A stretch of 64,000 bases of DNA from Candidatus Saccharimonadota bacterium (GCA_905373795.1 CAJPUO010000003.1:1-64000), one strand, 5' to 3'. Positions 8,232-17,007 are shown, counted from the first letter of the stretch. Notes: generated from the sequence alone by a model not told the origin. Translations and numbers: made by a program.

Positions 8232-9896
8232 CTATTGCAAGGCTGTCCCGCCCAAATCGCGCGTATGCTGTCGTCTCTTAGTAATTCGTCTCCAAAAATC
8301 CTCAACTCGCCTGCGGCTCTGGTCTGTCAAACATACTTCCGTAGACGACTCATCTTGATTATTAAAATAATCCTGCTTGCGCGACCAAATATCTTCTATT
8401 GCATTCAAATAATCATCGTCAAGATCGGCTATCTCATCGCCGTACGTATTAATCAGCTTAAACAAGAAATGAGCAGCCCTGCCGCCAATGCGCGCCGTCA
8501 AGCGAGCGTCCGGCGTAGAAAACTGCATCTCAAACGGCGCGAACCCAACGCGCCCGTCGCCAGTTTCGTACAGGCCGGTAATCTTTGCGTCGGTAAACCC
8601 GCCCTTTTTACTCTTAAAGCTAAACAGACCCATATCAACATCAGGAATTTCCGTCAGCACAGCCTCGCGAATTGTATCCTGAAACTCCTTTGAACCCTTA
8701 ACAATGAACACCTCTTTTTCTCGCCCCGGTGAAGGATACGGAGTAATTTTATCAGATTTTAAGGCTCTCACCACAGCCGCCGCGTACTCTTTAGCCAACT
8801 GCTCATCATTATCGGCAATCATGGTTAATCCGTATAAATCAATCGGATGAACGTCCTGATGTTCATTATTTTTCTCCGCGCGAGATTTATAATAACCAAG
8901 ATTTTTCAACAGCTTGCGCAAATAAGACCCCCTACCCTTGCCTCGCACGCGCAGTTTCAAATCGTTGCCGTTTTCAGTCCGTACAGAACCAACTTGGAAA
9001 AACATACTATGCGGCGACGAAATACCAATTGGCGACTTCAATTGCGCTTCGCCGACAAGTTCGCTGGTAATACCCTTCACATTGCCAATAGCAAAGTTAA
9101 ACCGCTCCGGATCGTTTGAGTTTTTACGACCGAAATGAAGCGCCACTACTCGGTCGACTTCATCCATCAAAGAATCAATATCCCTGCTCAATTCTGTGCC
9201 GCTCATATTATCGCCGATATTACGACCAGCGATAGCGTCCACCTCGTCATTCTGCGCCGATTCCAAAGCGTCAGCACCAATGATACTACATATTGGCGCC
9301 AAAATATTCTTGGCAAAAACTGCCTCTTTATAAGCTTTGGCATCATGGTACGGCGTCGTAATCAGCTTAGCCAGCGTAATCGCGCCGGCTATCATCGCCG
9401 TCTCCAGTCCGACCCCCTGAGAATCTTCTCCCTTCGTTGAAAAAGTTTTGATCAAATCATCCAATTTTGGCCGCGGAATCGGAATCTCTTTTGCCCAAAC
9501 ATTGTCGGGTATCCGATCTGCATCGCCAAGCTGCAATAATCTAGCCGCCTCAGCATCAGTATATTTTAATCCGTCCGCATAGCTGGCAAAAGCATCCTGA
9601 ATTACCCGATAATCCTCAACAATCCCGATAACAACATCCCTATGTTCATCATCAAGATCTTTTCCTTCCAGACGACTTTCCAAAAAATCATCCTGCTCAG
9701 AACGCTCCGATCCAGCCGGCGGCATATCCAAAATAATCTCCGCCGCCAACCGGCGAGCTTCGGTCATATGATTATTGCCAAACGCCTCAACAAGACTTTT
9801 AGCCAGCTCCTTATATTCTAATTCGCCGCTATTATCAGTCTCATGATTGACACAGTCTATTTCGGTCTTAGGATATTCGCTTTGCATAAGCATCAT
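8232..9896 (-). CDS. Divergent RelA/SpoT-like protein
   Basis: 554 residues. Pieces of a RelA/SpoT (RSH) layout can be seen: EAVFAKNILAPICSIIG (near 191) resembles the end of the HD half before the synthetase; LKLRVRGKGRGSYLRKLLK (313-331) the basic loop that binds pyrophosphate donor; DLYGLTMIAD (353-362) the DllGlR strand; and APFEMQFST...GGRAAHFLFK (453-480) the EvQiRT...AHwxYK end of the synthetase. No HD metal motif is evident, so hydrolase activity is doubtful. Could make or bind (p)ppGpp-like alarmones or be an inactive relative. The family call rests on motif order and should be confirmed by profile search. Confidence 0.5.
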   Translation of the reverse strand: MMLMQSEYPKTEIDCVNHETDNSGELEYKELAKSLVEAFGNNHMTEARRLAAEIILDMPPAGSERSEQDDFLESRLEGKDLDDEHRDVVIGIVEDYRVIQDAFASYADGLKYTDAEAARLLQLGDADRIPDNVWAKEIPIPRPKLDDLIKTFSTKGEDSQGVGLETAMIAGAITLAKLITTPYHDAKAYKEAVFAKNILAPICSIIGADALESAQNDEVDAIAGRNIGDNMSGTELSRDIDSLMDEVDRVVALHFGRKNSNDPERFNFAIGNVKGITSELVGEAQLKSPIGISSPHSMFFQVGSVRTENGNDLKLRVRGKGRGSYLRKLLKNLGYYKSRAEKNNEHQDVHPIDLYGLTMIADNDEQLAKEYAAAVVRALKSDKITPYPSPGREKEVFIVKGSKEFQDTIREAVLTEIPDVDMGLFSFKSKKGGFTDAKITGLYETGDGRVGFAPFEMQFSTPDARLTARIGGRAAHFLFKLINTYGDEIADLDDDYLNAIEDIWSRKQDYFNNQDESSTEVCLTDQSRRRVEDFWRRITKRRQHTRDLGGTALQ

Positions 9897-10003
9897 CTAT
9901 GCTAACATAAAAACAGAAAAATTGCAAGCATCGGCGACTACAAACACCGTATTCTTCCTAAGCAAAATAAATCCAACTATACATGTTTTTACTGAAAACT
10001 AAC

Positions 10004-10507
10004 TCACTCATAGATACAACCCCTAATATATTTCATAATCTCAGCAAAATTATCAAAATCATGATGATAGTCCTGCACTCTATCAAACTCTACAAACTCC
10101 CTGGCTGACGATTCGTGCGAGGCTACAAGATCACCTATATGTTTTACATCAGCCAAGAAGAGCAGCTGATATGCCCGATCGGGATATCTATCGTTATGCT
10201 TAGAATGAAATAGTTTTTCAATACGCCAAGCACCAATCAATCTCAAAGTATTTACCTCAACAGATGTTTCTTCGTGCACTTCGCGCCGCGCACAATCTTC
10301 TGGCGTTTCTCCCAGCTCCAAACGACCACCAGGCAAACCCCAACCGCGTGGCGGCTTGGCTAGAAGTATTTTGTTTTCATAAACCACGCAAACCATACAC
10401 GACGTCACAAGTGAAGAGTCGGGAATATTTTTACACGGATAAAATTGAGCCTTTGTTGACCTGTCTTTACCCCAGAAAACAATCGGAAATTCTTTATCAA
10501 TTTTCAT
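10004..10507 (-). CDS. Nudix hydrolase
   Basis: 167 residues from the ATG at 10507, chosen because AAGGA lies before it. The Nudix box GGRLELGETPEDCARREVHE continues into ETSVEV and matches GX5EX7REUXEEXGU except that the last G is S. Strand WGLPGG before it is typical. Members hydrolyse nucleoside diphosphates linked to another group; the substrate cannot be read here. Central VVYENKILLAKPP and the C-terminal mixed region are usual for GDP-mannose or ADP-ribose type enzymes. One of four Nudix proteins in this window. Confidence 0.85.
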   Translation of the reverse strand: MKIDKEFPIVFWGKDRSTKAQFYPCKNIPDSSLVTSCMVCVVYENKILLAKPPRGWGLPGGRLELGETPEDCARREVHEETSVEVNTLRLIGAWRIEKLFHSKHNDRYPDRAYQLLFLADVKHIGDLVASHESSAREFVEFDRVQDYHHDFDNFAEIMKYIRGCIYE

Positions 10508-10580
10508 AGCATAAATTCCTTGCATATTTTATAAAAGCATACGACACATTCATATCATAATCCATTTGAATATCAATCAT

Positions 10581-11600
10581 CTAAGCAAAATAAATCCGCA
10601 TCAACTCGCGCGCTACTCTGTCGGCGTCGTGCCGGATTAGACTGCGCTGTGCTGCCAGCGGGTCGCTGTCGGAATTTTTATTAACCCAAGCAGTATCAGC
10701 AATCAAGCGCTTGCCCGAGGCGTAATAATGCTTATTTTTCAGTAAATCCTCATCCCATTCCACTAAATATTCGCCGTCATGCGAATACTTCTCAATCAGT
10801 TTTTCCGGAGGACGATGATTATTATATAAAACATAGTCCATATCAATACCTGAAAACCGCTCAATCTCATCCGCGAAATCCGCCACGGTAAAACCATCTG
10901 TCTGGCCCGGTTTATTAACTAAATTACAAACATAAACTTTCCTTGCCCTAGTCTCTGCCAGCGCTCTGGTTACGCCGCGCACCAGCAACGCCGGCGCCAA
11001 ACTGCCGTACAACAACCCCGGCGCAATCACCACCAAATCAGCATCTAAAATCGCCTGGCGCGCCCGCGGGTTAATACCAGCCGGCGGTTTCAATTCCAGC
11101 CATGGACGCTCGCCGCGCGGAATTTGCAGCGATTCTGCCGCGTGCTGGCCATTGACAGTCGTACCGTCTTTTAGCTTAATCGACATAGTTGTATCATCCA
11201 AAGTAATTGGAAACACGCGTCCATTTACACCCAAAACTTCACTCGCCAGTTCCACCGCCTCAGCAAAGCTCCCCGTCATCTTTTCCAGCGCTGCCATGAA
11301 CAAATTACCAAAGGCATGGCCCTTCATACTGCCTTCGTCAAACCGATAATTAAACAGGTCGCGCACCTTCGGCGAGCTGCTCAGCGCCACCAAACATTGC
11401 CGGACATCGCCCGCTGGCAGCACGCCCAGCTCGTCGCGTAATTGCCCAGTTGAACCGCCGTCATCAACCATATTAACCAGCGCCGTAATGCTATGCGTGT
11501 ACTTTTTCAAGCCCGACAGCAGCGTAAAGCTCCCAGTTCCGCCGCCGATTACTACAATTTTTACCCCAAAATAATCGCTATTTGAAACATTCATTACCAT
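10581..11600 (-). CDS. yvcK: YvcK/CofD-family protein (UDP-sugar-binding gluconeogenesis factor)
   Basis: 339 residues. The N-terminus VIGGGTGSFTLLSGLKKY followed by NMVDDGGSTGQLRDELG and PAGDVRQCLVALS is the YvcK signature. YvcK proteins bind UDP-GlcNAc and in Gram-positive bacteria influence cell-wall precursor supply and growth on gluconeogenic carbon. The usual neighbours rapZ and whiA are absent here. TATAAT lies exactly 6 bases before the ATG (MVMNVSN), so the mRNA is probably leaderless. Confidence 0.9.
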   Translation of the reverse strand: MVMNVSNSDYFGVKIVVIGGGTGSFTLLSGLKKYTHSITALVNMVDDGGSTGQLRDELGVLPAGDVRQCLVALSSSPKVRDLFNYRFDEGSMKGHAFGNLFMAALEKMTGSFAEAVELASEVLGVNGRVFPITLDDTTMSIKLKDGTTVNGQHAAESLQIPRGERPWLELKPPAGINPRARQAILDADLVVIAPGLLYGSLAPALLVRGVTRALAETRARKVYVCNLVNKPGQTDGFTVADFADEIERFSGIDMDYVLYNNHRPPEKLIEKYSHDGEYLVEWDEDLLKNKHYYASGKRLIADTAWVNKNSDSDPLAAQRSLIRHDADRVARELMRIYFA

Positions 11601-11627
11601 GCCCGAATTATACCACCTTACCGGAAC

Positions 11628-12296
11628 TTAAACCAATGTACCCTTTGGCAGCGCCCACTCCAAATACGGTTGCTGCTGGTGTTCAATGGCGTTGATAATA
11701 TGCATAGCAATTTTAGCAGGATCGTTGAAAAACGCATAATCAGCCGGCAATTCTCGGCCATTCCAAAACGGCGTTTTCATGGCGCCCGGCAAGAATAATG
11801 CAACTTTTACTGGCAGTTTCTGTTCATCCGCCTGCATCCCTAAACTGCGCGCCAGTCCCGCTTGGGCATGTTTTGTCGCCACGTATACCGCCTCGTCCGC
11901 CCGAGCTTTGACGCTGCTGGTCGAGCCGATAATCGTTAAAACTGACTTCTGATTTTGACGAGCCATCTTTCGCCACGCCCACTGCACCAGCGGCAACGCA
12001 CCGGCAAAGTTCACCTCCGCCATGGAGCGGGCGTCGGGCTGATCCTCGAAATTACCGCGCCAACCATAGCCTGCCGCCCAGACAAATTGTTCAACATTGT
12101 CATCGCCCAGAATTTGCTCAATCCGCGCTGGCGCTGCCTCTACTTGCTCGGGATAATACACATCCAATTGGAAACCCTCGCCGTGTTCCTGGGTGTTGTG
12201 CGTCTTCCCCAGCACCAACACGCGCTTACCATTTTCTCTGAGCTGCCTGGCCATCTCCAGACCGAGTCCACTCGTCCCACCAAGAATAATATGCAT
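11628..12296 (-). CDS. Short-chain dehydrogenase/reductase
   Basis: 222 residues from the ATG at 12296 (MHIILGGTSGLGLEMARQL), which carries the TGxxxGxG-type NAD(P) loop. The later motifs are GSTSSVKARADEAVYVATKHA, with the SDR catalytic Ser and YxxxK, and LPGAMKTPFW. Substrate unknown. TATAAT lies 6 bases before this ATG, which fixes the start; an in-frame extension to 12341 would be upstream of the promoter. Soluble, single domain. Confidence 0.87.
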   Translation of the reverse strand: MHIILGGTSGLGLEMARQLRENGKRVLVLGKTHNTQEHGEGFQLDVYYPEQVEAAPARIEQILGDDNVEQFVWAAGYGWRGNFEDQPDARSMAEVNFAGALPLVQWAWRKMARQNQKSVLTIIGSTSSVKARADEAVYVATKHAQAGLARSLGMQADEQKLPVKVALFLPGAMKTPFWNGRELPADYAFFNDPAKIAMHIINAIEHQQQPYLEWALPKGTLV

Positions 12297-12380
12297 ATGG
12301 TTATTATAGCACGCCAAACTCACGTATCGTAAATTGAACACTTAAAATCTGAACGAAGTCCGTGAATTTCTTCCGCCCGA

Positions 12381-12875
12381 TCAAGAGCTACCCTGGCAAT
12401 GCCTCTCCAGCCGCTCCTGCAAACGCTCGTGAAAATATTTTGCATATTTTGCCTGGTTATCGTCAAACAGATCAAGCTCATTTGGATCAATAAACCGCAT
12501 GTCATCGCCGTCAACGCCGATAGAAAAATCATAATCCTCCGGTTGAACCCAGCAGACAACATACACCTGATACGCATCAATTCCCTTCAGATACATCGGA
12601 TCCGCCACGTCAATCACATCAAACGTAAAACCGCCGCTATAGCCAACTTCCTCCTCTAATTCACGCGCCAACGCCTGTTCAAATGTTTCGCCAAAATCAA
12701 GCCCGCCGCCAGGCAAACCCCAATTGAGACCATGTTCTTTAACTACCAGCAACTCGCCGTCATCGTTATAAATCACCGCTTTAATTGACACGCGGAACAA
12801 ATAGTCCTGCCGCATTACACCGTCAGGCTGCGTCGTAAAAATATGCCCCTCAGCCAGCTTTTTATCTGTACTCAT
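12381..12875 (-). CDS. Nudix hydrolase
   Basis: 164 residues. Nudix box GGGLDFGETFEQALARELEEEVGY fits the consensus GX5EX7REUXEEXGU with REL-EEEVG. The strand before it, NWGLPGG, is standard. The C-terminal part (YQVYVVCWVQPEDYDFSIG...DMRFIDPNELDLF) closes the fold. The N-terminal 60 residues closely resemble those of the shorter protein at 19733-20002, so the two are paralogs. TAAGAT lies 6 bases before the ATG. Substrate not predictable. Confidence 0.88.
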   Translation of the reverse strand: MSTDKKLAEGHIFTTQPDGVMRQDYLFRVSIKAVIYNDDGELLVVKEHGLNWGLPGGGLDFGETFEQALARELEEEVGYSGGFTFDVIDVADPMYLKGIDAYQVYVVCWVQPEDYDFSIGVDGDDMRFIDPNELDLFDDNQAKYAKYFHERLQERLERHCQGSS

Positions 12876-12947
12876 TAGCGTATCTTAACACAATAATTTG
12901 ACAAAAATCAAACGCGTTTCGTCAGGGATTCGCCCCGCCGCCAAGAT

Positions 12948-13685
12948 TTACTCTGCGTATTTTTCAACAAACCGCCGCAATATCTTGACCGGTTCGGTTA
13001 CCAATTCCGATTCGCGGTACGCCGCATCGATCAGATCTTGAGCTTCCTCTGGCGCGAAATAGCCAGCATGCTTATAAATATTAATCCGCAGCGCCAAGCC
13101 ATCAGCATCAAGCTCAGGATGAAATTGCGCCGCATAAACATTTTTCCCGGCGCGCAGCAATTGTATACAGGTCGCAGAACGAGCCAGCACTACGCTATTC
13201 GGCGGCGCCGTGTCTGTCCCCTCTTTATGCCCGACGAAGCCGCGAAAACTAGCTGGCAAGCCAGCCAGCAGCGGATCGTCCTGCGCTTCCGGCGTCAAAT
13301 TTATATCCACCGCACAAACCGGCTCACCATGATCGAAATCCGTCCGACCGCCCAGCGCCGTTACCAGCGCCCCCACGCCCAAGCAAGTGCCTAAAAACGG
13401 CTTATCCTCAGCTGCAATCCGGCGAAGCAGCGGCATGATATAATCTTCAAACTGCAATTGTTCTGGCGATTTTTCCTCTGGCGGATAAGCAAAATTAGCT
13501 GGCCCGCCGCCCATAAAAATACCGCTGTAATCATCCAAATTAACTGGCGAGAATTCGCCGCGGTCAAGCCGCAAGCGCTGCAACTGCTCCGGCTGCAAAC
13601 CGCCAAATTTCAAAAAAGCTGCATATTCGTCGTCAGACGCTTCGTCCTCGGGACGGGATTGTAAAAGAAGAAAAGGTTTTGTCAT
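12948..13685 (-). CDS. Class I glutamine amidotransferase-like protein (GuaA-N type)
   Basis: 245 residues. The nucleophile elbow FLGTCLGVGALV and the catalytic pair QFHPELD identify a class I glutamine amidotransferase domain; IFMGGGPANF resembles the loop of GMP synthase-like proteins. No synthetase domain follows, so it is a stand-alone member that may transfer ammonia to an unidentified partner or hydrolyse gamma-glutamyl compounds. TACACT lies 6 bases before the ATG, consistent with a leaderless message. Confidence 0.85.
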   Translation of the reverse strand: MTKPFLLLQSRPEDEASDDEYAAFLKFGGLQPEQLQRLRLDRGEFSPVNLDDYSGIFMGGGPANFAYPPEEKSPEQLQFEDYIMPLLRRIAAEDKPFLGTCLGVGALVTALGGRTDFDHGEPVCAVDINLTPEAQDDPLLAGLPASFRGFVGHKEGTDTAPPNSVVLARSATCIQLLRAGKNVYAAQFHPELDADGLALRINIYKHAGYFAPEEAQDLIDAAYRESELVTEPVKILRRFVEKYAE

Positions 13686-13763
13686 GAATTAAGTGTAACA
13701 CGCCGGAGACTAATCAGCCAACGTCGGCGAATTACGAATCGCCGCGATTATCGGATTTTATAT

Positions 13764-14339
13764 CTATATATCACGAACCGGCCGTATCAATTTAAGACTA
13801 TCTGGCATATACCATTTATTGCCCTGGCTGTCCTGCTCATATTTGTAATTAATCGTGTGATCGGCCTGAAAATAATCGCCGGTACCGACAATTTTATACT
13901 GAATATACATCTTACGGACTGAATCGTTCTCAGGCATCGCGCCTCGGTACATCCGCAGCTCAAAAATCTCGCCCGGCTTGAGAAATTTATTCAAATCGCC
14001 CCGCTGCCCCAGCAGCTCATATTTATCTAGCTCAACATCAAAACTAGCGAGGTTGTGAATGTACGCCCATATTTCAAGAGATTTATTATCGCTAGACGGC
14101 TGCGCTTTAATCCGCTCAACTTCTATTTCAGGAATTATTTTTTGGCCGCTAGCTAAGTGGTACTGATCAGGCTTCCGCTCACTAGCCACCGGCATTTCAT
14201 CCGGTTTGTTTTTAACACCGCCATTACTTTCCTGCGGCAAGCCTGCGCGGCTGCCATCGCCGATATTTTTAATACCGCTAATACGCGCCAAATACTCGTC
14301 ATTTGGTTCGCCAAAAATTAAGTTACGCAGCCAGCCCAT
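13764..14339 (-). CDS. Hypothetical protein
   Basis: 191 residues from the ATG at 14339 (MGWLRNLIFGEP). TATACT at 14351-14346 is 6 bases before it, so a longer in-frame start is rejected. The first third is polar and low-complexity; from about residue 65 it appears to be one beta-rich domain (EIEVERIKAQPSSDNKSLEIWAYI, YELLGQRGDLNKFLKPGEIFELRMYRG, MYIQYKIVGTGDYFQADHTINYKY). No signal peptide or membrane segment. Possibly a beta-sandwich binding protein, but the family is not recognised. A long palindrome lies just upstream. Confidence 0.65.
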   Translation of the reverse strand: MGWLRNLIFGEPNDEYLARISGIKNIGDGSRAGLPQESNGGVKNKPDEMPVASERKPDQYHLASGQKIIPEIEVERIKAQPSSDNKSLEIWAYIHNLASFDVELDKYELLGQRGDLNKFLKPGEIFELRMYRGAMPENDSVRKMYIQYKIVGTGDYFQADHTINYKYEQDSQGNKWYMPDSLKLIRPVRDI

Positions 14340-14374
14340 GCAGCCAGTATAGCGCATCAGGATAAAACTGCCCA

Positions 14375-14407
14375 TACGCTATATATAGCGCCACCATATA
14401 TAGCGTA
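14375..14407. repeat. 12-bp perfect inverted repeat between divergent genes
   Basis: TACGCTATATAT and ATATATAGCGTA are separated by 9 bases. It lies just upstream of the predicted -35 region of the minus-strand hypothetical gene and about 70 bases before the hsp20 promoter. It has no T-run on either side, so a regulator-binding site is more likely than a terminator. Confidence 0.6.
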
Positions 14408-14473
14408 GGCTGGTATGTGGAAAACTCTGGAAAACTTTTTGCCTACACTAGACTACTGTTATTTTGCTTATGT

Positions 14474-14511
14474 TTGGCACTCTTGACATGCGAGTGCCAA
14501 CAAATTACAAT
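14474..14511 (+). promoter_or_regulatory. CIRCE (HrcA operator) overlapping the hsp20 promoter
   Basis: TTGGCACTC-N9-GAGTGCCAA (14474-14500) is a perfect inverted repeat and a close match to the CIRCE consensus TTAGCACTC-N9-GAGTGCTAA bound by the heat-shock repressor HrcA. TTGACA (14483-14488) sits in its spacer and TACAAT (14506-14511) follows at 17 bases, so HrcA binding would cover the promoter. A leader of about 45 bases with AAAGGAG precedes the start codon. Confidence 0.92.
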
Positions 14512-14561
14512 GGAATATAGAGCAAAAGCTCGCCAAATCATAAACGAAAGGAGTAATACAA

Positions 14562-15002
14562 ATGAGTAAACTCGTTCGATTCGACCCGTTTGCCGAAATG
14601 GATGCCCTGCAGCGCCATTTCTTTAATGACGACAACTGGATGCCGCGCCAAGTGCGCTCGGTTGGCCTGCCTACCACTGATGTTTACATGAAAGATAACG
14701 CGCTAGTCGTCGAGGTTCACTTGCCGAAATTCGATGAAGACGACGTCAATATTTCTGTCGAAAACGGTAACTTGGTTATCCAAGCCCAACGGCACGAGAA
14801 AGAAGAAGATAAAGAAAAGAAGTATGTCGTACGCGAGTCGAGCAGTAGCTTCTACCGCAGCGTCCAGTTGCCAGAGCGCGCTGACGCCGATGCTATCGAA
14901 GCGCACCTGGACGATGGCGTCTTGAAAGTAACCGTGCCAGTCACGCCAGCGCCAGAGCCAAAGAAAATTACTGTCAAATCGCGCGGCAAGAAAAAAGAGT
15001 AG
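14562..15002 (+). CDS. Hsp20/alpha-crystallin family small heat-shock protein
   Basis: 146 residues. This ATP-independent chaperone holds unfolding proteins. The alpha-crystallin domain spans about residues 40-135 and includes ALVVEVHLPKFDEDDVNISVENGNLVI, SFYRSVQLPE and the conserved DGVLKVTVP near the end. A lysine-rich tail replaces the usual C-terminal IxI; PKKITVK may serve for it. Ribosome site AAAGGAG lies 8 bases before the ATG. Control by HrcA is predicted from the CIRCE element; hrcA itself is not in this window. A terminator follows. Confidence 0.94.
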   Translation: MSKLVRFDPFAEMDALQRHFFNDDNWMPRQVRSVGLPTTDVYMKDNALVVEVHLPKFDEDDVNISVENGNLVIQAQRHEKEEDKEKKYVVRESSSSFYRSVQLPERADADAIEAHLDDGVLKVTVPVTPAPEPKKITVKSRGKKKE

Positions 15003-15029
15003 GCTTCACCTGCTCCGTTCTGATTTAAA

Positions 15030-15056
15030 AGCCTCGGGAATACCGAGGCTTTTTCT
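15030..15056 (+). terminator. Rho-independent terminator after hsp20
   Basis: AGCCTCGG / CCGAGGCT form an 8-bp stem with a 5-base loop followed by TTTTTCT on the plus strand; the AAAA before the stem lets it work weakly in reverse. Confidence 0.88.
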
Positions 15057-15127
15057 ACTTGCGGGAATCCACTATGCAAAAGTCTCTGGTATGGGGATTC
15101 TAAAGAACTACACCCCTGCAATTATCC

Positions 15128-15805
15128 TTAAGAACTTCTAAATTTTAAGACATCCGGCGTATCTAATTTTTCAGCCTGGCGGGCCCGTACTTCAGCTGGG
15201 TGCGATATATAGCCAAAGATATAATAAACTTTTGCCAACCCGGCAACACAAATCGAAGCCGCTGCGACAATGCCACAGTATAAACTGCATTTATCAAAAC
15301 TGTTCGTAAAGGCCAAAACTTCTGCTCCAGTCGCCGCTAAAACAGCTCGGGAAGAACAATTCTCTATTCTTTCTCCGGCAGCACTGGCAAATTTTAATAT
15401 AGCCGGCCGATTGTCTTCGTACAAAACACCACCTTGCTCGTCAGCCATATGCTGTAGCTCATGGCGAGCGGTCTTTGCCGCATCCTTATCGCATCTAATT
15501 TTAATATAATGCCGTCCGTTTTGGTATTGATAATATCCCGAACAACCGCTAGGTAATATTTCGCTGTGCCTTCTTGAGGCAAATACAATCTCGACTCCAT
15601 CCATTTCTCGTTCGTTCAGACCGACAGCAGCTGCCGTTTCATAAATCGCCTCAATATCTACATCAATAATTTCACCAGGCTTTAAGGCTCTTCCAACTGT
15701 CGTTTCAAACGATACTAGTGGACCACAGTCTGGTAAATCGGCACCGCAAATACGCGGCTGAGGCTCGCGCTCAATACCTTGCCAAACATCCCAATTTTTT
15801 CGCAC
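15128..15805 (-). CDS. Putative membrane zinc metalloprotease (HExxH)
   Basis: 225 residues. A HELQH motif (His115-His119) inside ARHELQHMADEQGG is the zinc-binding signature of gluzincin-type peptidases. A hydrophobic segment (YCGIVAAASICVAGLAKVYYIFGYI) follows, and SHPAEVRARQ near the end supplies a Glu like the third ligand in this class (ExxA/ExxAR). So a membrane-anchored protease domain is plausible, though the family is not named. It starts with GTG at 15805, with TATAAT 6 bases before it. The function may be turnover of envelope proteins; this is inference. Confidence 0.6.
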   Translation of the reverse strand: MRKNWDVWQGIEREPQPRICGADLPDCGPLVSFETTVGRALKPGEIIDVDIEAIYETAAAVGLNEREMDGVEIVFASRRHSEILPSGCSGYYQYQNGRHYIKIRCDKDAAKTARHELQHMADEQGGVLYEDNRPAILKFASAAGERIENCSSRAVLAATGAEVLAFTNSFDKCSLYCGIVAAASICVAGLAKVYYIFGYISHPAEVRARQAEKLDTPDVLKFRSS

Positions 15806-15836
15806 TGATGAATTATATAATGCAGTATGATTTACG

Positions 15837-16424
15837 TCAAGAGATTTTGCTAGCTTTTTTAATATAATCGCGAGACGTTAAATCTTCGGCCGATTCAACA
15901 TCGCGAAGCCACGGAAAATACCGAAGCACGTTGTCTTGATGCAGCACTTCTGCCAAAGGCGCTGATTTAACCGTAATATTTTCGCCGACATCAAGATGCT
16001 GCGCTGCTCGATGTAACGCTCCCCCTGTAGCCAGGAACAAATAGGTAAACCACTCAATTTTCTTATCCATCTGCACGACATCAAGCAGTCTCCAATTAGC
16101 AAAAGTACAGCCTGTTTCTTCTCTCAGTTCGCGCTGTGCCGCTACTAATACCGACTCGTCGCTAGAGTCAACCCGGCCGACTGGCAAATGGTTCTTGCGG
16201 ACAATCCCGCCCGGCTGCTCTTCGTCGATTACTAGCACATCGCCAGCCTCATCGAGCGCAATGACCATCACAGTATCTGGACGGCGCAGCATTTCAAAAG
16301 TTTTCACGCTACCATCAGGCATCTTTTGCGGCCATTGATGTACTTCGTAAATCTCACCTCTAAAAACACAATCTGCTTCCGGAGGAATCAGACGAGCACC
16401 TCTCGGCAAAACACGCTCGGTCAC
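15837..16424 (-). CDS. Nudix hydrolase, ADP-ribose pyrophosphatase-like
   Basis: 195 residues from a GTG at 16424, 4 bases after the stop of the CYTH gene and so translationally coupled. The box region is GRVDSSDESVLVAAQRELREETG, a slightly expanded Nudix box with the catalytic RELREETG. Strand-forming VMVIALDEAGDVLVIDEEQPG before it and HQWPQKMPDGSVKTFEMLRRP earlier resemble ADP-sugar pyrophosphatases. The WFTYLFLATGG strand closes the fold. Substrate is inferred only from this layout. Confidence 0.83.
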   Translation of the reverse strand: MTERVLPRGARLIPPEADCVFRGEIYEVHQWPQKMPDGSVKTFEMLRRPDTVMVIALDEAGDVLVIDEEQPGGIVRKNHLPVGRVDSSDESVLVAAQRELREETGCTFANWRLLDVVQMDKKIEWFTYLFLATGGALHRAAQHLDVGENITVKSAPLAEVLHQDNVLRYFPWLRDVESAEDLTSRDYIKKASKIS

Positions 16425-16428
16425 TACA

Positions 16429-16989
16429 CTATGCCCTCAACTTTTTCATCAAAATATCATAACCGTCAGTCACCTCATCTTGATGGCTGATACCTAATTC
16501 CGCCATAATGCGCCACAGATCATCGGTTATAGCGGCAGGGTCGGCATTCTCGCCAGCTAATCGCTCTAATTCCATAAAGTTGCCCAAGCCTTCCACCGAG
16601 TCAATGCATACTTCCACATCATTCAGTTTGCCAGTCCGGCGAGTCTTTGATATGTCCGAAAACGGCACGAAACCTAGCTCCTTGACAATAGCGATCATGA
16701 CGTCTGGATCGCCAACTTCTGTTTCACGTTCAATACTATCCAGCTGCCCGGTCACCGATCGTTTGAAAGTAAATAACGCCCGCTTAGTCTCATTTTCGCC
16801 TTGTCCATGCGTTTCGATACGCACCCGTAACCAAGGCGCTGTGTTGCCGTCACCGCCAGCTTCTCCCGGCAGACCAAACACTTGATCGCGCTGATGCACC
16901 GGCTCGCCGAGAACAACGCCCTTACCCGCCAGCACAGCCAGCAGCCCTTCTTTATCTTGCAGCCTAACTTTTATCTCAATTTCTCTCAT
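16429..16989 (-). CDS. CYTH-domain protein
   Basis: 186 residues. It opens with REIEIKVRL, the ExExK motif of the CYTH superfamily (CyaB adenylate cyclase, thiamine triphosphatase). Alternating basic and acidic strands follow (WLRVRIETHG, RALFTFKRSV, SIERETEVGD, LNDVEVCIDSVEGLGNFMELER), the inside of a triphosphate tunnel. Such enzymes bind triphosphates with divalent metals; cyclase or triphosphatase activity cannot be decided. TATCAT lies 6 bases before the ATG. It is followed by a Nudix gene in one transcript. Confidence 0.85.
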   Translation of the reverse strand: MREIEIKVRLQDKEGLLAVLAGKGVVLGEPVHQRDQVFGLPGEAGGDGNTAPWLRVRIETHGQGENETKRALFTFKRSVTGQLDSIERETEVGDPDVMIAIVKELGFVPFSDISKTRRTGKLNDVEVCIDSVEGLGNFMELERLAGENADPAAITDDLWRIMAELGISHQDEVTDGYDILMKKLRA

Positions 16990-17007
16990 ATATAAATGAT
17001 ATCACGC

